From Polaribacter sp. (GTDB lineage: Bacteria > Bacteroidota > Bacteroidia > Flavobacteriales > Flavobacteriaceae): a stretch of 64,000 bases of DNA. Under the pieces are notes generated by a model, which saw only the letters and a program-made list of their open reading frames with translations, did not search any database and was not told where the DNA came from. The stretch is taken from contig DYMN01000007.1 in assembly GCA_020740485.1 (NCBI GenBank), positions 24,570 through 88,569 of the forward strand, given 5' to 3'. Below are positions 9,160 to 17,052 of this stretch, one piece after another (the stretch's first letter is position 1; the number at the start of each line of letters is the position of its first letter). Both the position numbers and the translations under genes were made by a program.

Positions 9160-9840
9160 ATGAATATAAAACATATTTTTTTCGACCTCGATCAAACCCT
9201 CTGGGACTTTGATAAAAATTCAGCTTTAGCCTTTCAAAGTTGCTTTGATACACTGAAAATTGATGTGGACTTCGATGTATTTTTAAAAATATACGAGCCT
9301 ATTAATGAAACTCTATGGAAGTTGTACGGCGAAGGAAAAATCACCAAAGACGAGCTGAAATACACTCGTTTAAAAAATACTTTCGACGCAATGAATTATG
9401 AAATAACCGATGAAATTATTCATGAGCTTTCAGAGAGTTACTTGTATATTCTTCCTACATTCAATCACTTACATCCGGGAACTATTGAGGTTTTAGATTT
9501 TCTACACCCTAATTATACCTTGCATATTATCACTAATGGTTTCAACGAAGTTTCTTTTCGAAAGGTGGAACAATCCGGGCTGGGCAAGTATTTTTCACAA
9601 ATCATCACTTCAGAAAATGCCGGAGCCAAAAAACCCGACCCTCGTGTTTTTTATTATGCATTGAGCCAAGCCCAAGCTCAAACAAACGAAAGTATTATGA
9701 TTGGCGATAATTATGAAGCAGATATTTTGGGGGCAAAAGGGGTGGGAATGCAAACTATTTATTACAATTACAATAATAAACCCGAAGTGGCTGATGTGGT
9801 TACCATAACCAATTTAACTGAACTTAAGTCTGTTTTTTAA
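9160..9840 (+). CDS. HAD-family nucleotidase, YjjG type
   Basis: A 226-residue haloacid dehalogenase phosphatase. Motif I is FFDLDQTLWDFDKN (nucleophile Asp in DLDQT), motif II IITNGF, motif III lysine in AKKPDPRVF, motif IV MIGDNYEADILGA. The WDFDKN continuation and overall length fit the YjjG family of pyrimidine 5'-nucleotidases, which clear non-canonical nucleoside monophosphates. It is followed after 10 bp by a lipoprotein gene, which may be co-transcribed. Confidence 0.88.
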   Translation: MNIKHIFFDLDQTLWDFDKNSALAFQSCFDTLKIDVDFDVFLKIYEPINETLWKLYGEGKITKDELKYTRLKNTFDAMNYEITDEIIHELSESYLYILPTFNHLHPGTIEVLDFLHPNYTLHIITNGFNEVSFRKVEQSGLGKYFSQIITSENAGAKKPDPRVFYYALSQAQAQTNESIMIGDNYEADILGAKGVGMQTIYYNYNNKPEVADVVTITNLTELKSVF

Positions 9841-9850
9841 ATATATTGAG

Positions 9851-10390
9851 ATGTTTAAATATAGTTTTCTGCTATTTTTTTTCTTGGTGATTTCATTATC
9901 AAGTTGTTTGAAAGAGGTGGACTTTTCGCAAACGGATGATTTTCAATTAATACAGCCTATTGATATGCCTTTTGTGTATTTTGATTTCAATCAAACGAAT
10001 TTTATTGATGCACAAAATAATGAAATACAAAGTATTACAGATGAAACTTTTATAAGAATTGGGAGTGATGTTAGGACTAATATTCGCGACAAAGTGGAAT
10101 TGGAAATCAATACTTTTAATTCTTTTGACAGGGATTTTACACTTCAATTCGGTTTTTATGACGTAAATAATGTGTTTCTTTTTCAAAAATCAATTGTTAT
10201 CAGTGCTCAATCTTCAAATACTACACAATTTATTGTTTTTGAAGGTGAAGATTTGAATTTGTTTCAGTTGATGTATAAAGTGGAAACCAAAGTAACTATG
10301 TCAACAGGTGCTCCTGTTCAAAGCAATGTAAATCAGTCATTTTCCTTGAAATCTGCTTTGCATTTTAATATAAATTACACCTCGAATTAA
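9851..10390 (+). CDS. putative lipoprotein of unknown function
   Basis: A 179-residue protein with a hydrophobic N-terminus ending in a lipobox (VISLSSC, Cys about residue 19), so it should be a lipid-anchored envelope protein. The mature part is rich in beta-prone residues and has no recognised domain. Its stop overlaps the start of the next outer-membrane protein gene by one base (TAATG), indicating coupling and a joint function at the cell envelope. Confidence 0.8.
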   Translation: MFKYSFLLFFFLVISLSSCLKEVDFSQTDDFQLIQPIDMPFVYFDFNQTNFIDAQNNEIQSITDETFIRIGSDVRTNIRDKVELEINTFNSFDRDFTLQFGFYDVNNVFLFQKSIVISAQSSNTTQFIVFEGEDLNLFQLMYKVETKVTMSTGAPVQSNVNQSFSLKSALHFNINYTSN

Positions 10391-11769
10391 TGATGAAGAA
10401 TCCTATTTTTCATACCTTATTGATGTTCCTAAATGTGGCAAATTTATTAGCTCAAACCGGTGTTGGGATTTACGATTTTTCTACTATTCCGCAAACCAAT
10501 TTAGAAAATCCCGCTTATTCAACGCTCAAGCAAGGTCACGTTTCTATTCCTTTATTAGGTAATCAACAAGTGTTTGCCGGAAGCTCAGGAGCAACGGCTT
10601 ACGATGTTTTTGCCAAAAATGCCATTCCTTTTAATGAAAAATTACAAACGGCCGTTTATAACATGAATTCGGATGACACTTTTTTAATGCAACAACAATC
10701 CGAATTGATTAACATCGGTTATCAGTATCAAGATTATTATTTGTCTTTTGGTATCTATGAAGAAGGATTATTATATTCCAATTTCCCTTCCGGGCTTTCA
10801 AAATTATTTTATGAAGGAACCTCCTATCTTGATAAAAAATATGCAATTGATGGTTATAAAACCCAATCAAATTTAACAACAGTGTATCATTTTGGAGCTC
10901 AAAAACAATGGAATGCAGATACTAATGTAGGCATAAGAATAAAAATTTATAATCAAGGTTTTGATGCACGAGTTACCGGAGCAACTGGTCAAATTTTCAC
11001 AAGCAATGGAACGGATAATTTGTATAGGTACACCTTAGAAGATGCAAATATTAATGTGCATACTTCCGGAATCGTATTAGACAATTATGATGTTGTAGAT
11101 CAAAATTACGTGGTTAAAAATATTCTTATATCTGGTAATAAAGGACTCGGATTCGATTTGGGATTTACGCGTAATTATGAATCCAATTGGTATTTGTCCT
11201 CCTCGTTATTGGATTTGGGTTTTATTGCTCATACTAAAAACGCGAAGAATTATTCTGCAAAGGGAACTTATACAACAGAAGGAATCGAATTGCAATTTGA
11301 TGCTCAAAATCCCGAATACTATTGGCGCAAGCTAGAAACTGAATTTATCGAAAATGTAAATTATCAGGAAACGGATAAAGCCTACTTTACTTTGCGACCG
11401 ATTCAATGGAATACCTTATTGATGAAAAAACTGAATAAAAGAAGATTGGCGGAATGTGCTAATATGTCGAATAATCAAACTGAACGTGATTACAGAGCGG
11501 CTTGGGGTGTTTTTTCAAAAATTCAAATTTACAATAAATCTATTTTCCCGACAGCAAGTGTTTTTTATGAACATTACTTTGGAAATTTCTTAGATGTGAG
11601 AGCATCTTATTCAGCCAACCGATTTTCTTACACCAATTTGGGTGCTGTAGCTTCTTTTACAATTTGGAAAATCAATTTATATACTTCTGTAGATAATATT
11701 TTAGGATTAACTAATTTAGCTAAAACAAACTCGGCTGATGTCCAGTTTGGGTTAAATATAATATGGTAA
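10390..11769 (+). CDS. outer-membrane beta-barrel protein, DUF5723-like
   Basis: A 459-residue exported protein: signal peptide ending LLAQ, then alternating hydrophobic and polar residues typical of outer-membrane beta-strands, with aromatic residues at strand ends and a C-terminal VQFGLNIIW ending in an aromatic residue. The N-terminal IPQTNLENPAYST resembles the conserved region of DUF5723/PorP-type Bacteroidota porin-like proteins. Substrate and role are unknown. It is coupled to the upstream lipoprotein gene and ended by a strong terminator. Confidence 0.75.
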   Translation: MMKNPIFHTLLMFLNVANLLAQTGVGIYDFSTIPQTNLENPAYSTLKQGHVSIPLLGNQQVFAGSSGATAYDVFAKNAIPFNEKLQTAVYNMNSDDTFLMQQQSELINIGYQYQDYYLSFGIYEEGLLYSNFPSGLSKLFYEGTSYLDKKYAIDGYKTQSNLTTVYHFGAQKQWNADTNVGIRIKIYNQGFDARVTGATGQIFTSNGTDNLYRYTLEDANINVHTSGIVLDNYDVVDQNYVVKNILISGNKGLGFDLGFTRNYESNWYLSSSLLDLGFIAHTKNAKNYSAKGTYTTEGIELQFDAQNPEYYWRKLETEFIENVNYQETDKAYFTLRPIQWNTLLMKKLNKRRLAECANMSNNQTERDYRAAWGVFSKIQIYNKSIFPTASVFYEHYFGNFLDVRASYSANRFSYTNLGAVASFTIWKINLYTSVDNILGLTNLAKTNSADVQFGLNIIW

Positions 11770-11770
11770 A

Positions 11771-11800
11771 AAAAAAAGTCGGCATAAACCGACTTTTTTT
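11771..11800. terminator. bidirectional Rho-independent terminator
   Basis: A perfect hairpin, AAAAAAAGTCGG / CCGACTTTTTTT with loop CATAAA, has an A run before and T run after, so it can stop transcription from both sides. It lies between the convergent outer-membrane protein gene (plus) and the efflux adaptor gene (minus). Confidence 0.9.
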
Positions 11801-11820
11801 ATGTTGAATTTGGGATTTGG

Positions 11821-11840
11821 ATTCCGATAGCTATCGGAAT
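11821..11840. repeat. 20-bp perfect palindrome, TTCCGATA family
   Basis: ATTCCGATAGCTATCGGAAT is a perfect palindrome. Its arms match the outer arms of longer elements at 36551-36589 and 62550-62601, with the middle reduced to GC. It is flanked by the direct repeat GGGATTT (11812-11818 and 11841-11847). Confidence 0.75.
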
Positions 11841-11853
11841 GGGATTTCAAATT

Positions 11854-12987
11854 TTACTCATCTTTTGGATGACCATTTTTCTTTTCGTCTTCTTCTTTGC
11901 TCGCTTTATTCCAAATTTTTATTTTGTCGGTAGGTTTCAACCCTTTAATTACTTCTACATTTACACCATCTGATATACCTAATTTTAAAAATTTCTTCTC
12001 AAATTTTTGATCTCCTTTTTCTACTTCTACGTAGGGTTTATCATCCTTTTTATCGTAGCGCAATAAGGCTTCCTTAATAGCCAAAACAGAATCTTTTTTC
12101 TCTAAAATAATATTGGCATTGGCACTGTAATTGGCTCTAATCATGTATTCACTTTTAGCTTTAGTGTCAACATCTGCTTTCACTTTAAATTGAACAGCTC
12201 CATTTTCTTCCGTACCTTTTGGGGCAACAAAAGTAAGTACTGCAGGAAACTTGACATCTTGATATGCTCCTAAATCTACTTCTATGTTGGTTCCTTTTTG
12301 TAATTTTCCCACTTCAGCTTCATCCACTTTGCCTTCAAAAATCATCACACTCATATCGGCAATGGTAGCAACAGTTGTTCCCGGACTAAAAGTGTTACTT
12401 TCAATAACAGACATCCCTTCGCGCACTGGAATTTCTAACACTGTTCCTGATATTTCAGCTCTGATGTTGGTATTGGCTACATTGCCAAAGCCGGAAGCAG
12501 TTCCTTTTTGCACAATTTGTAAGTCAGTTACTGCATTGTTGTATTGCTGGCGTGCATTGTTGTAGCTCAATTCTATATTTTCGTATTCCTGTTTGGGAAT
12601 CACGCCTTTTTGGTATAATTCCTTGTTGCGATTGTATAGTACCAAGGCATTGTCTAATTGTAATTTGGCTGTTCTCACATTGCCTTGAGCTCCATTGAGT
12701 TGTTGTACATTAGGAATAACTCTGATGGAGGCAATCATATCTCCTTTTTTTACGATAGCGCCTTCTTCCACGTATATTTTTTCAATGATACCTGAAACGC
12801 GCGGTTTGATTTCAATTTCTTCTAATGGAATCACTTTACCAGTGGCAACGGATTTTCGTACAATGTTAGTTTTAAAAGGTTTTTCCGTTTCAAAAGTTAC
12901 TGCTGATTTGTTGTTTTTCTTTCCAAACCATATCAAAACGGCTATAAGTGCTATTCCTAAAACTGAAAAGAGAATTGTTTTTTTCAT
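11854..12987 (-). CDS. periplasmic adaptor subunit of a MacAB-like efflux system
   Basis: A 377-residue membrane fusion protein: an N-terminal membrane anchor (ILFSVLGIALIAVLIWFG), a biotinyl-lipoyl half (VEEGAIVKKGDMIA), a coiled-coil hairpin (about 95-160), the second lipoyl half (EIPVREGMSV) and a beta-barrel region, the standard MacA/HlyD order. It links the inner-membrane ABC unit to an outer-membrane channel; no TolC gene is in the window. It is the last gene of a minus-strand operon with an ATPase and two permeases, 110 bp after the second permease. A G-poor AT repeat precedes its start. Confidence 0.9.
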   Translation of the reverse strand: MKKTILFSVLGIALIAVLIWFGKKNNKSAVTFETEKPFKTNIVRKSVATGKVIPLEEIEIKPRVSGIIEKIYVEEGAIVKKGDMIASIRVIPNVQQLNGAQGNVRTAKLQLDNALVLYNRNKELYQKGVIPKQEYENIELSYNNARQQYNNAVTDLQIVQKGTASGFGNVANTNIRAEISGTVLEIPVREGMSVIESNTFSPGTTVATIADMSVMIFEGKVDEAEVGKLQKGTNIEVDLGAYQDVKFPAVLTFVAPKGTEENGAVQFKVKADVDTKAKSEYMIRANYSANANIILEKKDSVLAIKEALLRYDKKDDKPYVEVEKGDQKFEKKFLKLGISDGVNVEVIKGLKPTDKIKIWNKASKEEDEKKNGHPKDE

Positions 12988-13001
12988 TGTTATACTTTAT
13001 A

Positions 13002-13033
13002 TTTTGATTATTGAGTTATTGATTATTGAATTG
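13002..13033 (-). repeat. start-proximal AT repeat before the adaptor gene
   Basis: On the coding (minus) strand the unit is close to AATAATC/AATAACTC, repeated about four times and ending 14 bp before the ATG. The coding strand is nearly free of G. Confidence 0.6.
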
Positions 13034-13063
13034 CGAATGTGCTTATTAACTTTTACTTTAGGC

Positions 13064-13083
13064 CGCTGAGCGAAGTCGAAGCG
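13064..13083. repeat. CTGAGC-TCGAAG dispersed repeat
   Basis: CGCTGAGCGAAGTCGAAGCG, a 20-bp sequence with partial dyad symmetry. Related copies are at 25464, 25520, 36537, 59641 and 59701. This one lies between two genes of the efflux operon. Confidence 0.8.
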
Positions 13084-13097
13084 TACCTTTTACCTTT

Positions 13098-14345
13098 TCA
13101 TTCATCTCTTAAAGCATCAATTGGTTTTATACTTGTGGCAATATTCGCCGGAATTAATCCGATTAAGGTGCCAAGTATTATTAAAACAAATACAGCTATG
13201 AGAACGATAGGCAAATTTACAGTAGGATTGGCTAACCACGGATTTTCACCGGTTACCGCAGCTGAGTGATCAATTAAAAATAATATAAAACCACCAATGA
13301 TAATTCCCATAGCTCCGGCAATACTGGTGAGAAATACCGATTCCATGATAATTTGGATTTTAATATCCCAAGGTTTTGCTCCCAATGCACGTCGAACACC
13401 AATTTCTTGGGTACGTTCTTTCACCGTGATTAATAGAATATTTCCTATGGCAAAAACGCCAGCAATTAAGGTAAAAATTCCGACAAACCAGGTTAAAAAT
13501 TGAATCCCTTTCAAAAAACCGTTTACTTTTTTAAATTCGTTACCCAAATTAAAACTTCCAAAGGCTCTTTCATCATCCGGATGGACTTGATGTAAGTTTT
13601 TTAAAAGTAATTTGACGTCCATTTCAATCTGTTTGATGTCATAATTCGGTTTTCCGGTAATCATCATCCAACCGATGTTGTCGCCCATATTATATACCTG
13701 TTGATAAGTAGTAAAAGGAATATGGATACCTCCTTGAGGTCCCCCACCACGCATGGTTACTTTATAAACGCCTATTACCTGATAATTTACATCATTGATT
13801 TTGATATATTGACCAATGGGAAATTCATTTTCTTCAAACAATTGATTGTAAGTATCTTCATCAATTACGCAAACTTTTCTTTTGTCATTGATATCACTTT
13901 CATTAATAAACCGACCCCACATCATGTTTTTTTTCTCCACTTTATCTAATAACGGATAATCTCCATAAATTCCAATAGTAACTGTTTTCAGCCCTTTTAC
14001 AACTAAATTTTCGGTTTGGTTTCGTGGAACAACGTACAGTAAACCGTCAATATTATTTTGTATTGCAGTAACATCAGACTCTTTCAATTGGATACTTCTT
14101 CCGGTCTGAAAACCTTTGAAAGGTTCACCGGTGGTTTGAGACCAAACAAACACCGAATTAGTAGCAAAATCACCGAATAATTTGTTGAAATTATTCTCAA
14201 TGCCACGAGCAACCCCTAATAAGGTCACCAATAACAGCACACCCCACATCACTCCAAATATGGTGATGATGGTACGCAATTGATTTTTTTTGATTCCTTC
14301 AAAAATCTCTTGCCAAGTATCTTTATCTGTTAAAAATCTGAACAT
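13098..14345 (-). CDS. MacB-like ABC transporter permease (second copy)
   Basis: A 415-residue inner-membrane protein with the MacB/FtsX layout: one N-terminal membrane helix (IITIFGVMWGVLLLVTLLGV), a large periplasmic MacB-PCD domain (about 45-270), then three helices including the conserved VKERTQEIGVRRALGA segment typical of these permeases. No ATPase domain is attached; the separate ATPase gene is at the head of the operon. It probably pairs with the other permease of the operon as a heterodimer. Downstream gene is the adaptor. Confidence 0.9.
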   Translation of the reverse strand: MFRFLTDKDTWQEIFEGIKKNQLRTIITIFGVMWGVLLLVTLLGVARGIENNFNKLFGDFATNSVFVWSQTTGEPFKGFQTGRSIQLKESDVTAIQNNIDGLLYVVPRNQTENLVVKGLKTVTIGIYGDYPLLDKVEKKNMMWGRFINESDINDKRKVCVIDEDTYNQLFEENEFPIGQYIKINDVNYQVIGVYKVTMRGGGPQGGIHIPFTTYQQVYNMGDNIGWMMITGKPNYDIKQIEMDVKLLLKNLHQVHPDDERAFGSFNLGNEFKKVNGFLKGIQFLTWFVGIFTLIAGVFAIGNILLITVKERTQEIGVRRALGAKPWDIKIQIIMESVFLTSIAGAMGIIIGGFILFLIDHSAAVTGENPWLANPTVNLPIVLIAVFVLIILGTLIGLIPANIATSIKPIDALRDE

Positions 14346-14352
14346 TTTCTTT

Positions 14353-14466
14353 GGTTATTGATTGTTAGGTTATTGATTATTAGGTTAATTAGGTTAATTA
14401 GGTTGTTGAGTTAATTAGGTTAATTAGGTTATTGAGTTAATTAGGTTATTAGGTTATTGATTGTTT
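14353..14466 (-). repeat. AT-rich tandem repeat before the second permease gene
   Basis: On the coding strand, units of AACCTAATT and AACCTAATA with variants fill about 110 bp up to 8 bp before the ATG. The coding strand holds almost no G. Confidence 0.8.
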
Positions 14467-14489
14467 TAAAATTGAAACCGGTACAATCT

Positions 14490-14520
14490 CCCTCTCCTTT
14501 GGAGAGGGCTGGGGTGAGGC
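14490..14520. repeat. hairpin repeat with CTGGGGTGAGG tail
   Basis: CCCTCTCCTTTGGAGAGGG forms an 8-bp stem with TTT loop and is followed by CTGGGGTGAGG. I recognise this as a sequence widely dispersed in bacterial genomes as a small intergenic repeat. One copy here, between the two permease genes. Confidence 0.7.
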
Positions 14521-14525
14521 TTAAA

Positions 14526-15755
14526 TCATCTACTATTTAATGCCTCAATCGGTTTGATGCTTGCGGCTCTTTTTGCAGGTAAATATCCTGCTATCAATCC
14601 GGAAACAACAAGCAAAACAGTGGCTCCTATCACAACGCTTTTGCTCACAGAAGGATTGGTGATAAAATATTCTTCCACATGGGGCGACATCCATTTTAAT
14701 AATCCTATCCCCACAATAAGTCCACTGTATCCGGCTAAAGCTGTAATGAAAATAGTTTCTTGTATAATCATTCCAACAATGGCTGCCGGTGTAGCTCCTA
14801 AAGCTTTTCGGATACCAAGTTCCTTGGTGCGTTCTTTCACCACGTATACCATAATATTACTAACCCCAACAATTCCGGCTATTAAAGTTCCTAAACCAAT
14901 GATGAGAACTACTAAATTGATTCCAAACATCATTTGACCCACTTGCTGATTGGCTTCTGCCATATTTTGAGTTCGAATACCATTGTCATCTCTTGGGTCA
15001 ATGTCGTGTTTTTTTCGCAATTCTTGTTGCACATCCTTTCCAAAAGCGATGGCTTCCTCCGTATTCATCTCAGGATTAAACGTTATGTTGATTTGGTCTA
15101 CTTCATCATTTCTTCCGAAAATGCCTTGTGCAGTGGTTATAGGAATGTAAATCATGCGTTCTTCTCTATCGCCACCTTCATCAGAAAATACACCTACTAC
15201 TTTATAACTTAAGCCGTCAATTACTATATTTTTATTTAAGGCAGAACGATTTTTAAATAAATCCTTTTCCACCAATCTTCCAATAACAGCAACTTTAGAA
15301 CGTCTTTCAAGATCCAACTGATTGATATATCTTCCTGATTCTATTATTGTATTTTCTAAAAACTGATGATCAGGCTTCACTGCTCTGATGTCATTCATAC
15401 TTGATTCATTCTGATAGGTAGTTTTTAAAAAATTGTAGATGCGAGGACTCATAAATTGAATTTTGTCACCAAACTTATTTACTAAAAATTTTAAATCATC
15501 ATTTTTTAGTTTAATTTCTCTTCCGGCTTGATAGCCTTTGTAGGCTTTTGATGTTTTGTCAGCGTAAATAAATATGGCATTGTTGGCATCATCGGCAAAC
15601 TGTTTTTTAAAAGTATTTTGCAACCCGTTTCCGACCCCAAAAAGCAAGGTAAACAACAAAATTGCAAATGCCACCGTAAATCCGGTAAGGACGGTACGCA
15701 ATTTGTTTTTACTGATTGCTTCAAATATTTCGTGCCAACGGTCTAAGTCAAACAT
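14526..15755 (-). CDS. MacB-like ABC transporter permease (first copy)
   Basis: A 409-residue permease with the same order as its neighbour: N-terminal helix, periplasmic domain, three C-terminal helices with VKERTKELGIRKALGA. Sequence similarity between the two copies is clear in these segments but low in the periplasmic domain, so they are old paralogues. In MacB-type mechanotransmission the periplasmic domain works with the adaptor to move substrates from the periplasm to the outside. It lies 114 bp after the ATPase gene; the spacer contains a fragment (about 15810-15840) that resembles a dispersed flavobacterial intergenic sequence. Confidence 0.9.
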   Translation of the reverse strand: MFDLDRWHEIFEAISKNKLRTVLTGFTVAFAILLFTLLFGVGNGLQNTFKKQFADDANNAIFIYADKTSKAYKGYQAGREIKLKNDDLKFLVNKFGDKIQFMSPRIYNFLKTTYQNESSMNDIRAVKPDHQFLENTIIESGRYINQLDLERRSKVAVIGRLVEKDLFKNRSALNKNIVIDGLSYKVVGVFSDEGGDREERMIYIPITTAQGIFGRNDEVDQINITFNPEMNTEEAIAFGKDVQQELRKKHDIDPRDDNGIRTQNMAEANQQVGQMMFGINLVVLIIGLGTLIAGIVGVSNIMVYVVKERTKELGIRKALGATPAAIVGMIIQETIFITALAGYSGLIVGIGLLKWMSPHVEEYFITNPSVSKSVVIGATVLLVVSGLIAGYLPAKRAASIKPIEALNSR

Positions 15756-15869
15756 TATTTAATTTGTTTGTTGTTTTTGTTTATTGTGCTTTTGTATTCC
15801 AACTTCAGAAAAATTCGCGTTAATCTGCATAATCCATGTTGTCTGTGTGTCATTTTCGAACTTCTAACT

Positions 15870-16544
15870 TCAAACTTTCTCATCACTCACGATGATTCCG
15901 TCTTTTAATCTGATGATACGGTCGCTTGCCTTGGCTATTTCTTCTTCGTGCGTAATAACAATGATAGTCATTCCTTCTTTGTTAATTTCTCTAAGCAAAT
16001 CCATAACGCTATGCGAAGTTTCAGAATCTAAGGCACCTGTGGGTTCATCAGCTAAAATTACTTTTGGATGGCTCACCAAAGCTCTGGCAATGGCAACCCG
16101 TTGTTTTTGTCCACCTGACATTTCATTGGGCAAATGATGCGCCCAATCTTTTATGCCTACTTTATCTAAATATTTTAAGGCTTGTTCGTTTCGATCTTTT
16201 CTGCTCATCCCTGCGTAATACAAAGGAAGTGCTACGTTTTCTTGGGCATTTTTATAATTGATCAAATTAAATGATTGAAAGATAAAACCCAAAAATTTGT
16301 TTCTCAATTGGGCTGCTTTTTTTTCATTCAAATTTTCGATTAACTCATCGTTCAAACGATAAGTACCGGTATCGTGCGTATCTAACAGACCAATGATATT
16401 TAACAAGGTCGATTTTCCGGAACCTGATGCTCCCATGATAGAAACAAATTCGCCTTCTTTAATTTCAAGATTTAAACCTTTCAATACGTGCAACGAATCT
16501 TTTCCCATAGGATAAGATTTGTGTAAATCTTTTATTTCAATCAT
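15870..16544 (-). CDS. MacB/LolD-type ABC transporter ATPase
   Basis: A stand-alone ATPase of 224 residues. Walker A is MGASGSGKSTLLN, signature MSGGQKQRVAIARAL, Walker B VILADEPTGALD, and the H-loop VITHEEEIAKASDRII. The LDTHDTGTYRLN segment is typical of the LolD/MacB group. The frame stays open up to 16721, but the extra 59 residues would overlap the divergent gene and look non-coding; the ATG at 16544 (MIEIKDLHKSYPMG) is the family start, with ATG at 16562 as alternative. It heads the efflux operon. Confidence 0.92.
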   Translation of the reverse strand: MIEIKDLHKSYPMGKDSLHVLKGLNLEIKEGEFVSIMGASGSGKSTLLNIIGLLDTHDTGTYRLNDELIENLNEKKAAQLRNKFLGFIFQSFNLINYKNAQENVALPLYYAGMSRKDRNEQALKYLDKVGIKDWAHHLPNEMSGGQKQRVAIARALVSHPKVILADEPTGALDSETSHSVMDLLREINKEGMTIIVITHEEEIAKASDRIIRLKDGIIVSDEKV

Positions 16545-16570
16545 TTTGGGTTTTGTTTCCATTGAAATTG

Positions 16571-16578
16571 TATATTTG
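16571..16578 (+). promoter_or_regulatory. -7 promoter box of the DCC gene, next to the ATG
   Basis: TATATTTG fits TAnnTTTG; a TTTG at 16545-16548 lies 22 bp upstream. Only 5 bp separate the box from the ATG at 16584, so transcription should start at the start codon. Confidence 0.55.
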
Positions 16579-16583
16579 GTCTT

Positions 16584-16991
16584 ATGATAGAATTGAATAA
16601 AACGATTGTCTTTTTTGACGGAATTTGTGTGTTGTGCAATGCAAGTGTTCGTTTTATAATAAAATACGATAAAAAAAAACACTTCCACTTTTCGACACTT
16701 CAATCTGACGTTGCAAAGCAATTTTTGTTACATCAAAGTGAAAAAATTCAACAAAAAGATAGCATTATATTATGGTATAAGCATCAGGTTTATACGGAAT
16801 CCTCAGCCGTTTTGATGATTGCTAAAGTTTTGGGTGGTTTTTTTTGGATCACGCAATTATTTTGGATTATACCTAAATTTATGAGAGATTATATTTATAG
16901 GTTTATCGCTAAAAATAGGTATAAATGGTTTGGAAAATTAGATAGGTGTGTGGTGTTGGATGAAGAGAGTAGGGAGAGAGTTATTGAATGA
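16584..16991 (+). CDS. DCC-family thiol-disulfide oxidoreductase-like protein (DUF393)
   Basis: A 135-residue protein beginning with IVFFDGICVLCNASV, the D-x3-C-x2-C signature that names the DCC family, followed by FHFSTLQSD and a C-terminal hydrophobic stretch. The two cysteines resemble a thioredoxin-like redox site, but the biochemical role of DCC proteins is not settled. It is divergent from the efflux operon and convergent with rpsA, separated from the latter by a hairpin terminator. Confidence 0.88.
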   Translation: MIELNKTIVFFDGICVLCNASVRFIIKYDKKKHFHFSTLQSDVAKQFLLHQSEKIQQKDSIILWYKHQVYTESSAVLMIAKVLGGFFWITQLFWIIPKFMRDYIYRFIAKNRYKWFGKLDRCVVLDEESRERVIE

Positions 16992-17002
16992 CTTAAAATA
17001 AA

Positions 17003-17032
17003 AAAACCGCTCCCATTTCCGGAAGCGGTTTT
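17003..17032. terminator. bidirectional terminator between DCC gene and rpsA
   Basis: AAAACCGCT at 17003-17011 pairs with AGCGGTTTT at 17024-17032 over a 12-base loop; A run before and T run after allow use from both strands. Confidence 0.8.
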
Positions 17033-17052
17033 ATTATTTAAAAAATGGATTA

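Noticed and set aside
16545..16721. Longer start for the ABC ATPase
   Set aside because: The extra residues have no similarity to the family and overlap the divergent DCC gene and its promoter.
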